DNA of 18,970 nt from Geobacteraceae bacterium (GCA_012797715.1 JAAZOO010000074.1:1-18970), one strand, 5' to 3'. Counted from the stretch's first letter, positions 1 through 6,892 are shown. A program made the numbers and translations. The notes: generated by a model not told the origin, from the letters alone.

Positions 1-436
1 CGAGCTTTCAAAGCTGTTCCCGAGCGCCGGCAGGATGGCGCGGCTCGAAGAGTCCTACCGGAGGAAATACGACACGGAAGTCGAGGAAGGTGATACCAAG
101 TTCCTGAATACGGACGATATCCAGTTCGGTTCGTTTCTCCGCCGTTTCGAAACCGCGGTCTACGGTGTGTGGAGGTATCCCGATGCGGCGGCGCGCGCGG
201 GGATTCAGGGAGTTACCCCGGTGAAGATTACCTTCAATCGGAAGGGTGAAATCGAGAACATTCAGCTTCTCCAGTCTTCCGGAAGCCAGATTCTGGACTC
301 CGAGGTGTTTCGCGCGCTCCGTGCAATCGGACCGTTGGGAGGTTTTCCCAAAGCATATCCCAAGGAGCAGTTCCACCTGATCGCCTTTTTCCAGTACGGG
401 ATCATTCAGGGGGCGATCCGCGGAAGCATTCGTTAG
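1..436 (+). CDS. TonB C-terminal domain protein, 5' partial
   Basis: This is the C-terminal end of an energy-transducing TonB-family protein. Such proteins couple the inner-membrane proton-motive force (through ExbB/ExbD) to TonB-dependent outer-membrane receptors. The frame is open from base 2 of the window to the TAG at 434-436, so the true start, the membrane anchor and the proline-rich linker lie upstream. An internal ATG at 35 is in frame but has no convincing ribosome site. The TonB C-terminal fold is recognisable from VYGVWRYPDAA, then TPVKITFNRKGEIENIQLLQSSG and a conserved region with SEVFRALR and a GGFPKAYPKEQ stretch. Its last 4 bp overlap the stop codon of convergent galU. The specific TonB paralogue and substrate cannot be told. 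Family assignment is confident; the symbol is withheld because the gene is incomplete. Confidence 0.85.
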   Translation, partial: ELSKLFPSAGRMARLEESYRRKYDTEVEEGDTKFLNTDDIQFGSFLRRFETAVYGVWRYPDAAARAGIQGVTPVKITFNRKGEIENIQLLQSSGSQILDSEVFRALRAIGPLGGFPKAYPKEQFHLIAFFQYGIIQGAIRGSIR

Positions 437-1308
437 CCCTTTGGGCAGCCGAGACGGATCCGCAGGTACTCCTCAAGCCCTTTCCCAATCTCTTTCCTTT
501 TCAAGGCCATGTCCACCGTTGCCTTGAGGAAGCCGAGCTTGTCCCCGCAGTCGTAGCGGGTCCCTTCGAATCTGCAGCCGTAGACGGGCTCTTTCCCGGA
601 GAGACTGAGGATGGCATCGGTGAGCTGGATCTCACCCCCCTTGCCCGGTTCCTGCCTTTCCAGGATGGGAAAGATCTCCGGGGTCAGCACATAGCGTCCG
701 ATAATTGCAAGGTCGGAAGGCGCGTCTTCCCGCTTCGGCTTTTCCACAAGATTGTTCACCTTGTAGATCCTGTCGGAAATTGCATCGGCCTGGACGCACC
801 CGTAGGCCGAGATGTTTTCCATGGGCACCTGTTCAAGGGCAAGCACTGAACCGCGGTGCTCCGTGTAGACATCGAGGAGCTGGCGGAGGCACGGCCTTTC
901 CCCGTCGATGATGTCGTCCCCCAGGAGCACGGCGAACGGCTCGGTTCCGACAAATTCACGGGCGCAGAGAATGGCGTGGCCGAGCCCCATCGCCTGTTTC
1001 TGCCGGATGTAGAAGATGCTCACCATCTCCGCGATATCGCGTACTTCCTTGAACTCATTGTCCTTTCCCTTTTCCAGCAGGATCGATTCCAGCTCGAAGG
1101 CGATGTCGAAATGGTCTTCGATGGCCCGTTTGCCCCGGCCGGTGACGAAGAGCACCTGCTCGATGCCGGCTGCCACGGCTTCTTCCACGACATACTGGAC
1201 GAGAGGCTTGTCAATGAGCGGCAGCATTTCCTTGGGAGATGCCTTGGTTGCGGGCAGGAAGCGGGTACCGAGTCCCGCCACCGGAAAGACGGCCTTTTTG
1301 ATCTTCAT
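433..1308 (-). CDS. galU: UTP--glucose-1-phosphate uridylyltransferase GalU
   Basis: GalU makes UDP-glucose from UTP and glucose-1-phosphate in the cytoplasm, supplying sugar for lipopolysaccharide, exopolysaccharide and trehalose/glycogen synthesis. The 291-residue protein is full length for the family. It carries the nucleotide-binding signature FPVAGLGTRFLPATKASPKE near residues 8-27, the PLIDKPLVQYVVEEA stretch, the LLGDDII metal/nucleotide motif, the NLVEKP motif and a GGEIQLTDAI motif. The ATG at 1308 is preceded by a GAGG ribosome site. It lies 26 bp downstream of folD on the same strand, so the two are probably co-transcribed even though their functions are unrelated. Its stop overlaps that of the convergent TonB-like gene by 4 bp, and no terminator is visible between them. 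Confidence 0.96.
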   Translation of the reverse strand: MKIKKAVFPVAGLGTRFLPATKASPKEMLPLIDKPLVQYVVEEAVAAGIEQVLFVTGRGKRAIEDHFDIAFELESILLEKGKDNEFKEVRDIAEMVSIFYIRQKQAMGLGHAILCAREFVGTEPFAVLLGDDIIDGERPCLRQLLDVYTEHRGSVLALEQVPMENISAYGCVQADAISDRIYKVNNLVEKPKREDAPSDLAIIGRYVLTPEIFPILERQEPGKGGEIQLTDAILSLSGKEPVYGCRFEGTRYDCGDKLGFLKATVDMALKRKEIGKGLEEYLRIRLGCPKG

Positions 1309-1334
1309 GGCAACCTCGAGTGCGTCGTAGCGGG

Positions 1335-2198
1335 TTAGGGAGTTTTCAGCCTATCCAACGACATCTTCGCCGACTGCAGGGTGTTCTGCAGCAGCATGGT
1401 GATGGTCATGGGGCCGACTCCTCCGGGAACGGGGGTGATATGGGAGGCGCGACGGGCGGCAGCCTCGAACTCCACGTCCCCCACGAGCCTGTTGTCGGGG
1501 AGACGGTTCACTCCCACGTCGATGACCACCGCCCCTTCCTTGATCCATTCACCCCGGATCATTTCCGGCTTGCCGGCGGCGGCGATGAGGACATCGGCTG
1601 CTGCTACCTTAGCCGGCAGGTCCACGGTTCTCGTATGGCAGATGGTCACCGTGGCGTGCTGCTGCAGGCACAGGAAGGCCACCGGTTTGCCGACGATGTT
1701 GGAGCGGCCCACTATCACGACTTCCTTCCCCTTCAGGTCGATGCCGGCCTCTTTCAGCATCACCATGATGCCGTACGGGGTGCACGGCTGAAAAACCGGC
1801 TTTCCGATAACGAGCCGTCCCATATTGAAGGGGTGAAAGCCGTCAACATCCTTTTCCGGCGAAATTGCCTCCAGGATCCTGGAATCGTCGATGTGCTTGG
1901 GAAGAGGGAGCTGCACGAGGATACCGTGAATCTTCGGGTCATGGTTGAGCCTGTCAATGAGGGCGAGGAGTTCCCCCTCTTCGACAGTTTCGGGAAGGGT
2001 GTATTCATCGGAGAAGATTCCCACGTCACCACAGGCCTTTTCCTTCATGCTGACATATACCTTGCTGGCAGGGTTTTCTCCCACCAGAACGACTGCCAGG
2101 CCGGGGCGCACCCCCTCCGCGGCGAGACGCTCCGTTTCCGCCGCGATGTCTCCACGGATTTTTCGTGCGATTGCTTTTCCGTCAATAATCTGCGCCAT
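1335..2198 (-). CDS. folD: Bifunctional methylenetetrahydrofolate dehydrogenase/cyclohydrolase FolD
   Basis: FolD interconverts 5,10-methylene-THF, 5,10-methenyl-THF and 10-formyl-THF using NADP(H), feeding purine, formyl-Met and acetyl-CoA/C1 metabolism. The 287-residue reading has the catalytic YVSMKEKA motif (Tyr48, Lys54 by alignment with the E. coli enzyme), the substrate motif VQLPLPKHID, the KDVDGFHP motif (Asp119), the dinucleotide-binding VIVGRSNIVGKP and the C-terminal PVPGGVGPMTITMLLQNT. The open frame extends 23 codons further upstream, but I chose the ATG at 2198. It has an AGGAG ribosome site 9-10 nt upstream, and MAQIIDGKAIA is the usual N-terminus of the family. The upstream fmdB gene ends in a strong terminator, so folD-galU probably has its own promoter in 2199-2300, though I found no clear sigma-70 match there. 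Confidence 0.96.
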   Translation of the reverse strand: MAQIIDGKAIARKIRGDIAAETERLAAEGVRPGLAVVLVGENPASKVYVSMKEKACGDVGIFSDEYTLPETVEEGELLALIDRLNHDPKIHGILVQLPLPKHIDDSRILEAISPEKDVDGFHPFNMGRLVIGKPVFQPCTPYGIMVMLKEAGIDLKGKEVVIVGRSNIVGKPVAFLCLQQHATVTICHTRTVDLPAKVAAADVLIAAAGKPEMIRGEWIKEGAVVIDVGVNRLPDNRLVGDVEFEAAARRASHITPVPGGVGPMTITMLLQNTLQSAKMSLDRLKTP

Positions 2199-2300
2199 AA
2201 GCGTTGACTCCTGTAGTGTCGGATGCCCGTTCCTCCCCAAAGGCAGGGTCTTTTGTGCCGGCGGCATGGCCGGGTTTGAAACGGGGTGTTTCGTGCAGGC

Positions 2301-2330
2301 AAAAAAAACCCCCCGGTCCGGGGGGATTCT
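2301..2330 (-). terminator. Intrinsic terminator of fmdB
   Basis: Read on the minus strand, a six-pair C6/G6 stem (2320-2325 with 2309-2314) with loop GGACC is followed directly by eight T residues (2308-2301). It starts about 17 nt after the fmdB stop codon. This is a textbook rho-independent terminator and separates fmdB from folD-galU. Confidence 0.88.
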
Positions 2331-2341
2331 TTCAGAGGCTG

Positions 2342-2593
2342 CTAGGCCGCCGCAGACGGGCAGGAAGAGCAGGCGCCCTCTTTCGGGCAGATCGAGGGCG
2401 TCTTGGGTTTCGAATCCTTCGAGTATCCTTCGCTGTACCAGCCGCTCCCCTTGAGGGCAAAGCTCGTCCTGGAAATCAGCTTTTCAATGGAGCCTCCGCA
2501 GGCAGGGCATACGGTGGCGGGATCGTCGGAGAATTTCTGGCGGATTTCGAATTCCTGACCGCAGTCTGAGCAGTGGTATTCATATATGGGCAT
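2342..2593 (-). CDS. FmdB-family zinc-ribbon protein
   Basis: This is a small (83-residue) regulatory-type zinc-ribbon protein of the FmdB family (putative regulatory protein, CxxC_CxxC_SSSS type). The N-terminus MPIYEYHCSDCGQEFE carries the first Cys pair (Cys8, Cys11) and VCPACGG the second (Cys29, Cys32). A serine/glycine-containing segment and a second Cys cluster, ICPKEGACSSCP, follow near the C-terminus. The biological role is not established. The name comes from formamidase-associated FmdB, but most members sit in unrelated contexts. The ATG at 2593 has a perfect AGGAGGT ribosome site 7 nt upstream, plus a strong sigma-70 promoter and an intrinsic terminator. It is therefore a monocistronic, probably well-expressed gene. 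The extra C-terminal cysteines could bind a second metal. Confidence 0.9.
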   Translation of the reverse strand: MPIYEYHCSDCGQEFEIRQKFSDDPATVCPACGGSIEKLISRTSFALKGSGWYSEGYSKDSKPKTPSICPKEGACSSCPSAAA

Positions 2594-2624
2594 CTGTGGT
2601 ACCTCCTAAAACGTTTTCCCTGTA

Positions 2625-2654
2625 ACTATAAGAATTGCCCCCGCTGTTTGTCAA
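2625..2654 (-). promoter_or_regulatory. Sigma-70 promoter of fmdB
   Basis: On the minus strand a perfect -35 TTGACA (2654-2649) is followed after 18 nt by -10 TATAGT (2630-2625). Transcription would start near 2618, giving a leader of roughly 25 nt that contains the AGGAGGT ribosome site at 2607-2601. Confidence 0.75.
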
Positions 2655-2684
2655 CCCCTTTGGGCTGTCCGACGAATGGAACGC

Positions 2685-3149
2685 CTATTTGAAGAGACAG
2701 TTCGTCATGGCAAAGAGAAGGGGCGTGCGGTAGATAATTCCCACGACCTTCTTCTCCCTCACCACCGGAATCCGCTGGAAGCGGTGCTGTACGAACAGGC
2801 CTGCGATGTCCACGAGGAGCGCGTCTTCGGTGACGGAAATCGGCTCACGTTCCATGATGTCTTCAACAAGCTTGTCTTTAATGGCGCCGCAGAGAAGGTC
2901 GAAATAGCCGGCATCCTCCCGCTGCGAGGGCTCCGTCGTTTCCGCTGCCTCCAGGAGCGCCTGCATGATGGTGAGAGGCATCAGGACGCCTGCCAGTTCG
3001 CCCCAATCGTTCACCACGACAAGGCCCGGGGCGGAGTTGAGAAAGCTCTTGTCCCCATAGTTTTTTTTCAGCAGGAGGACTGCTTCCTTCAGTGATGATT
3101 TTCTGGATATCGTCGGGACATCCTTGATCATTATGTCTCGTGCTTTCAT
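2685..3149 (-). CDS. CBS-domain pair protein
   Basis: This is a stand-alone pair of CBS domains (154 residues) with no attached enzyme or transporter. The first CBS unit spans about residues 1-67 (MKARDIMIKDVPTISRKSSL, then LVVVNDWGELAGVLMP). The second spans about 94-146 (LVEDIMEREPISVTEDALL, then FQRIPVVREKKVVGIIYRT). CBS pairs of this kind usually bind adenosine nucleotides (AMP, ATP, SAM, sometimes c-di-AMP) and act as energy or ligand sensors. The ligand here cannot be deduced. An unusually long linker (about residues 70-93) separates the repeats. The ATG at 3149 overlaps the TGA of yggU as ATGA and has a GGAG site within yggU, so translation is coupled. It is the last gene of the yggT-divIVA-yggU unit; no clear terminator follows. 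Confidence 0.88.
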   Translation of the reverse strand: MKARDIMIKDVPTISRKSSLKEAVLLLKKNYGDKSFLNSAPGLVVVNDWGELAGVLMPLTIMQALLEAAETTEPSQREDAGYFDLLCGAIKDKLVEDIMEREPISVTEDALLVDIAGLFVQHRFQRIPVVREKKVVGIIYRTPLLFAMTNCLFK

Positions 3150-3469
3150 TCGCTACTCCGTGTCTGCTGTAAGAGTTTGAGGACTTCTTTTCTGCCGACG
3201 CCGTGTATCCTCACGGTCTTGTGCCGTGATTTTTCACCGGCGATAATGGAAACATCGGATTTCGCAACACGTAAAAGTTTGGCGAGGAATTCACGACAGA
3301 GTCTGTTTGCAGCGCCTTCGACCGGCGGAGAGGTGAGTCGGATTTTCAATTCGTTTCCGCTGATGCCGCAGATCTCGTTGCGGCAGGCTTTCGGTTGTAC
3401 ATGCAGGGAGAAGGTAACCCCTTCCGGCGTTTCCGTGATGCTGAAGCTTTCGTCTCCGGAGCTATTCAT
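3146..3469 (-). CDS. DUF167/YggU family protein
   Basis: This is a small cytoplasmic protein of the DUF167 (YggU/UPF0235) family. Its biochemical role is unknown in bacteria. The family core is clear: SLHVQPKACRNEICGISGNE, then IRLTSPPVEGAANRLCREFL, then SIIAGEKSRHKTVRI. I chose the ATG at 3469 (107 residues). A TTG four codons upstream (3481) is in frame but has no ribosome site. The start overlaps the end of divIVA by 8 bp, so expression probably depends on translational coupling. Family members often sit beside yggT and yggS or proC; here the neighbours are yggT and divIVA, which fits the conserved cell-division-associated cluster. Confidence 0.88.
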   Translation of the reverse strand: MNSSGDESFSITETPEGVTFSLHVQPKACRNEICGISGNELKIRLTSPPVEGAANRLCREFLAKLLRVAKSDVSIIAGEKSRHKTVRIHGVGRKEVLKLLQQTRSSE

Positions 3470-3911
3470 CGGCAACCGCAAACATCTTGTAGTGTGAATC
3501 CAAGAGTGCCCGGAATGATGTCTCGAATTGGGTCTTCTGTCTCCGCAATTCCTGGATATCGTTTTTCAACTGGACCACCCTGTTCTGGGCTTCGGCGAGA
3601 ATCTTTTCAGCCTGAACCTCTGCCTCGGCAAGGAGCAGTTCTGCCTCCTTGCGGGCGTTGTTTTTCATTTCCTCCGTGATTTTCTGTGCCGCAAGGAGCA
3701 TCTCACGGAGCTCTTTTTCCCTCTGGGCAAGGGCTGCAGCTTCGGACTGGGAGTGCTGCACCTGTTCCCGAAGGCTTGTATTCTCACGAATGAGATTTTC
3801 CATTTCCCGGGACACCGCCTGCAGAAAGGAGTCCACGTCGTCGGGATGAAGTCCTCCGAACAATTTTCCCTTGAACTGCTGTTGTTGAATATCGAGAGGG
3901 GTGATTTTCAT
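3462..3911 (-). CDS. DivIVA-family coiled-coil protein
   Basis: This is a DivIVA-domain protein of 149 residues. Members sense negative membrane curvature and recruit division, pole or cell-wall factors in Gram-positive bacteria; the role in Gram-negative anaerobes is not settled. The N-terminal lipid-binding segment is visible: MKITPLDIQQQQFKGKLFGG followed by LHPDDVDSFLQAVSREME, corresponding to the usual Fxxx..GYdxxxVdxFL pattern. Residues about 28-135 are heptad-rich coiled coil with many Glu, Lys, Gln and Ala. The ATG at 3911 has a GGAGG site 7 nt upstream that overlaps the end of yggT; only 3 bp separate the genes. It lacks the long C-terminal tail of Firmicutes DivIVA. Confidence 0.88.
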   Translation of the reverse strand: MKITPLDIQQQQFKGKLFGGLHPDDVDSFLQAVSREMENLIRENTSLREQVQHSQSEAAALAQREKELREMLLAAQKITEEMKNNARKEAELLLAEAEVQAEKILAEAQNRVVQLKNDIQELRRQKTQFETSFRALLDSHYKMFAVADE

Positions 3912-3914
3912 GGC

Positions 3915-4229
3915 TTATCCTCCGATGCCCAGTTTCATCCGGTACCCGAGGTCGAGGAGGGATGCGACAACGAACTTCTGGAGAAAGAAAATCGCCAGCA
4001 GCACGATAAGAGGGGACAGATCCAACCCTCCCAGGGAGGGGAGCCTTTTGCGTATCTGGAAGAGGAGCGGTTCGGTTGAGCGGTAGAGGATGCTGACGAT
4101 AGGGTTGTACGGGTCGGGGTTGACCCATGAAATCACTGCCCGGGCGATGATGATATACATGTAGATGGTGAGGAGAATGTCCAGGACCTTTCCGATGGCG
4201 ACAAGAAAATTGGCCACGATAAACATCAT
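3915..4229 (-). CDS. YggT family membrane protein
   Basis: This is a small inner-membrane protein (104 residues) with a YGGT repeat. Two hydrophobic segments are visible, about residues 3-34 (FLVAIGKVLDILLTIYMYIII) and 72-92 (LSPLIVLLAIFFLQKFVVASL). Between them lies the family signature ARAVISWVNPDPYNPIVSIL followed by TEPLL. The family is linked to division-site and osmotic phenotypes (YlmG/CcmB-like in plastids), but no enzymatic activity is known. There are two adjacent Met codons; I used the first (4229), which has a GGGGAG ribosome site. It is the first gene of the yggT-divIVA-yggU-CBS unit and lies directly behind the best promoter in the window. Confidence 0.92.
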   Translation of the reverse strand: MMFIVANFLVAIGKVLDILLTIYMYIIIARAVISWVNPDPYNPIVSILYRSTEPLLFQIRKRLPSLGGLDLSPLIVLLAIFFLQKFVVASLLDLGYRMKLGIGG

Positions 4230-4267
4230 ACTCTCCCCGTAATCCGATTCCGTAAACAGAGAAACAG

Positions 4268-4296
4268 TTTATACAGAAAACGGCAATGGCTGTCAA
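4268..4296 (-). promoter_or_regulatory. Near-consensus sigma-70 promoter of the yggT operon
   Basis: On the minus strand TTGACA (4296-4291) is followed by exactly 17 nt and TATAAA (4273-4268). The predicted transcription start is near 4261, giving a leader of about 30 nt to the yggT ATG. Match and spacing make this the strongest promoter prediction in the window. Confidence 0.85.
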
Positions 4297-4379
4297 GTTC
4301 GTGGGGTTCCGCCGCCGCACGACTGTCGCGTCTCTGGGGTGGCTTTCCCCGCTGAGGGAGGATCATCCGGAATTTTCTG

Positions 4380-4407
4380 TTGTAACGACGGTGAATATCG
4401 CTATACT
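4380..4407 (+). promoter_or_regulatory. Possible promoter of the small HTH gene
   Basis: TTGTAA (4380-4385), 16 nt, then TATACT (4402-4407) lies 30 bp upstream of the ATG at 4439. The -10 is good and the -35 partial. It is divergent from the yggT promoter. Confidence 0.5.
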
Positions 4408-4438
4408 GGAATGCCTGAAAATGAAAGGAGTGGCCTGT

Positions 4439-4624
4439 ATGTCCCTTGCAAAAACATGGTATACCGTGGAGGAGGCTGAGTCCAAGTTCGGAGTGCCCCG
4501 GGCCCGGATTCTGCAATGGGTGGAGGAAGGCCTGGTACGGTGCGAACAGAAGGACCGTCTTGTCACCGTTGTCAACGGCGACGACCTGGAATTGAAGGTC
4601 GAAGAGCTCATCAAGGGGAAGTAG
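4439..4624 (+). CDS. Small MerR/excisionase-like helix-turn-helix protein
   Basis: This 61-residue protein consists almost entirely of a winged-helix DNA-binding unit of the MerR/Xis type. TWYTVEEAESKFGVPRARIL is the helix-turn-helix, and QWVEEGLVRCEQKDRLVTVV supplies the recognition helix and wing; a short helix LELKVEELIKGK follows. There is no effector domain, so it would act as a small DNA-binding regulator or accessory factor. The target is unknown. The start is fixed by an AAGGAG ribosome site 8 nt before the ATG at 4439; the frame extends further upstream but without support. The last 14 bp overlap the 3' end of convergent ubiE/menG. No phage or integrase gene is nearby, so an excisionase role is unlikely. 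The yggT operon promoter lies about 150 bp upstream and divergent, making it a possible target. Confidence 0.8.
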   Translation: MSLAKTWYTVEEAESKFGVPRARILQWVEEGLVRCEQKDRLVTVVNGDDLELKVEELIKGK

Positions 4625-5333
4625 CCGGTTTTTCCCCCTGGTACACCGTGACGATGCCGAGGCTCAGGTCCGTATGGCAGGTGCTGGTGAATCCCGCCGC
4701 CTGCATCAGCTGCTCAAAGGACTCCCTTCCGGGAAATGCGCGGACCGATTCGGGCAGGTAGCGATAGGCGTTGACGTCGGATAGAAGACCGCCGACCGCG
4801 GGAAGCATACGTCGCAGGTAGAAGCCATGGAGAGTCCTGAAGAAGGAGGAGCGGGGCGTGGAGAACTCCAGAATCACGAGCCTCCCCCCCGGCTTCAGGA
4901 CTCGGCATATTTCACGCAAACCAATCTCCCTGTTTTCGACATTCCTGATGCCGAAGGCGATGGTCGCCGCGTCAAAGGAATCGTCCCGGAAGGGAAGCTC
5001 CTCGCAGGAGGCTACGGTCAGCGCGATTCTGTTCCCATACCGTGAACCGCTGATTTTCGACCGGGCGATCTCCACCATTCCACCGCAGAAATCCGTTCCG
5101 ACAAGCCGGACCGAATCGCCGGTTCCGGCGGCCGTCGCCAGCGCCATGTCGCCGGTTCCCGTCGCAATGTCGAGCACCGTCCCGCCATCCGGGCACCGCA
5201 CCCTCTCCACGGCGGCCCGGCGCCAGCGATTATCGATCCCGAGGCTGAGAATACGGTTCAGGACGTCGTACCGGGGCGCGATTTTCGCGAACATTTCGCG
5301 TATCCGGGTGCTGGAACGTGTGGGGCTGTGCAT
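4611..5333 (-). CDS. ubiE: Demethylmenaquinone methyltransferase UbiE/MenG
   Basis: This is the SAM-dependent C-methyltransferase that converts demethylmenaquinone to menaquinone (and, in ubiquinone makers, the equivalent ubiquinone step). Menaquinone is the expected quinone in an anaerobe of this kind, so MenG is the likelier role. The 240-residue protein has the family start MFAKIAPRYDVLNRILSLGI, SAM motif I VLDIATGTGDMAL (residues 53-65), the acidic motif GTDFCGGMVEIAR, ELPFRDDSFDAATIAFGIRN, RVLKPGGRLVILEFSTP and the C-terminal YRYLPESVRAFPGRESF. The frame extends 60 codons upstream, but the ATG at 5333 has an AAAGGA site and gives the normal length. It is transcribed divergently from the c-di-AMP synthase gene, with 133 bp between the two starts. 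Confidence 0.93.
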   Translation of the reverse strand: MHSPTRSSTRIREMFAKIAPRYDVLNRILSLGIDNRWRRAAVERVRCPDGGTVLDIATGTGDMALATAAGTGDSVRLVGTDFCGGMVEIARSKISGSRYGNRIALTVASCEELPFRDDSFDAATIAFGIRNVENREIGLREICRVLKPGGRLVILEFSTPRSSFFRTLHGFYLRRMLPAVGGLLSDVNAYRYLPESVRAFPGRESFEQLMQAAGFTSTCHTDLSLGIVTVYQGEKPATSP

Positions 5334-5466
5334 GGAGCATCCTTTGTCTCGATGTAACGGCGCAGAACGGCTTCCGGCCTTATCGCGAAAGAATAGCATA
5401 CGACGGCAGGGAAAGACATCACCAGATTTTTCGCGGTGGAAACCGCAGAGGAAGTGAGGTTCGCTC

Positions 5467-6873
5467 GTGGCACCCGTCATCCGATGGCAGGATATCGCAG
5501 ACATCATCATCATGAGTTTCCTGGTGTATCACCTGTACGGCTGGTTCAGGCATACCAAGGCCTTTCAGGTCGTCATCGGTCTCGGTTCCCTCGGCGTGGT
5601 GTACATGGTCACCAAAAACCTCGGTTTCTTTATGACGAGCTGGATACTCCAGGAACTGGGCACAGCCCTTTTCGTTCTCATCATCGTCATCTTCCAGGCG
5701 GAAATCCGACAGGCCCTGTACCGTATCAGTCCGCTGCGCAGCATATTCGGGCGACAGGATTCCGTGCATTCCGTGGATGTGCTGAGGCTTGTGGAAGCCG
5801 TTTTCTCGCTTGCGGCTTCCCGTACGGGCGCCATTATCGTATTCCAGCGCACGGAACCCATTGATGAGTATCTTTCCAACGGCATCCCGGTGGAAGGCAC
5901 CCTGTCCGGCGAGCTCATCGGATGCATCTTTCAGGACGGATCCCCTCTCCATGACGGAGCGCTGATAGTCAGGAACGGCAGAATCGCTCAGGCATCCTGC
6001 CACCTCCCTCTTTCCACCAATCCCGGGATTCCCCAGCAGTACGGAACCCGACACCGCGCCGCTCTGGGGCTCTCGGAACGTTCCGACGCGGCAGTGGTAA
6101 TCGTGTCGGAGGAGAGGGGCGAGGTCTCCCTGGCACTATCGGGAAAACTGGAGACCATGGAGTCGGCGCACCAGTTGTCCGCGCGGCTCGGGGAGCTTCT
6201 TTCCACTCCGGCGCCGGAGGCCGCGCATCTCTCCCTCGTTCGGCGCATGACGAGAAATTTCCGGCCCAAGCTCGTGACCTTTGTCCTGGTATTTGCCTGC
6301 TGGCTGGTCATCACCGCGCGGCAGGGGGAAATAGCCACTCTTGCCGTTCCCGTTCAATTCCACAATCTGCCGGACAGCCTGCTCCTGGGCAAGAGCTCTC
6401 TCGAATCGGTTGAGGTGCAGTTGAAAACCATTTCCAGCCTGATCCCGCTGCCCCGGGAGGGAGATGTCGTTGCCCACATCGATCTCTCCCGCATGCAGGA
6501 GGGAAGCAATCAGGTTCTCTTCAGGAAAGAGGATTTCAGGCTCCCGTCGGGGGTGGTGATAACGCGCATCAGGCCAACCGGGATGCGCGTCGTTATCGAA
6601 AGGAAGATGCGGAAGCTTGTCCGTGTGGAGCCCCGATTCGCAGGAGCCCCTTCCGATCCCCTCCGCTTGAGGAGGTACAAGGTTTCCCCTTCGATGGTGA
6701 TGGTTGAAGGCCCTGCCTCCGTACTTTCCCAGGTAGAGTCCCTCCGGACCGACGAAATCAGTCTCGATGTGCCTGCCGGTACCCGGACGGTGGAGAAGAG
6801 GCTGGCGGTTCCCTCCCAGCTCCGGGCACTGTATGACGACCCGGTTAAAGTGCGGATAGTTGTCGGGAAATAG
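5467..6873 (+). CDS. cdaA: Membrane diadenylate cyclase (CdaA/DacA) fused to YbbR domains (CdaR-like)
   Basis: The N-terminal part makes c-di-AMP from two ATP molecules. Three transmembrane segments (about residues 10-26, 31-50, 66-80) precede a DAC domain (about 100-235). The domain carries both catalytic motifs, LHDGA (Asp163-Gly-Ala) and GTRHRAALGLSE (Arg195-His-Arg). A fourth hydrophobic segment (about 268-284, LVTFVLVFACWLVI) leads into a region to residue 468 with two YbbR-like repeats (VPVQFHNLPDSLL..., VEPRFAGAPSDPL...). In Firmicutes these are two proteins, CdaA and its regulator CdaR; here one polypeptide holds both, and the topology keeps DAC inside and YbbR outside. The start is a GTG with a TGAGGT site 6 nt upstream. 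The usual partner glmM is not adjacent. The next gene encodes an exported peptidoglycan hydrolase. Confidence 0.93.
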   Translation: MAPVIRWQDIADIIIMSFLVYHLYGWFRHTKAFQVVIGLGSLGVVYMVTKNLGFFMTSWILQELGTALFVLIIVIFQAEIRQALYRISPLRSIFGRQDSVHSVDVLRLVEAVFSLAASRTGAIIVFQRTEPIDEYLSNGIPVEGTLSGELIGCIFQDGSPLHDGALIVRNGRIAQASCHLPLSTNPGIPQQYGTRHRAALGLSERSDAAVVIVSEERGEVSLALSGKLETMESAHQLSARLGELLSTPAPEAAHLSLVRRMTRNFRPKLVTFVLVFACWLVITARQGEIATLAVPVQFHNLPDSLLLGKSSLESVEVQLKTISSLIPLPREGDVVAHIDLSRMQEGSNQVLFRKEDFRLPSGVVITRIRPTGMRVVIERKMRKLVRVEPRFAGAPSDPLRLRRYKVSPSMVMVEGPASVLSQVESLRTDEISLDVPAGTRTVEKRLAVPSQLRALYDDPVKVRIVVGK

Positions 6874-6892
6874 GAGGCTTTTCCCGTTTTGA

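Noticed and set aside
35..436. TonB-like gene starting at the ATG at 35
   Set aside because: The frame is open and protein-like upstream to the window edge, and no ribosome site precedes that ATG, so it is treated as internal.
4439..4624. Excisionase of a prophage or integrated element
   Set aside because: No integrase, attachment repeat, tRNA or phage gene occurs in the window. Neighbours are core genes.
4612..4640. Terminator between the small HTH gene and ubiE
   Set aside because: GGGGAA and TTCCCC can pair, but the loop is long and neither strand has a following T run.
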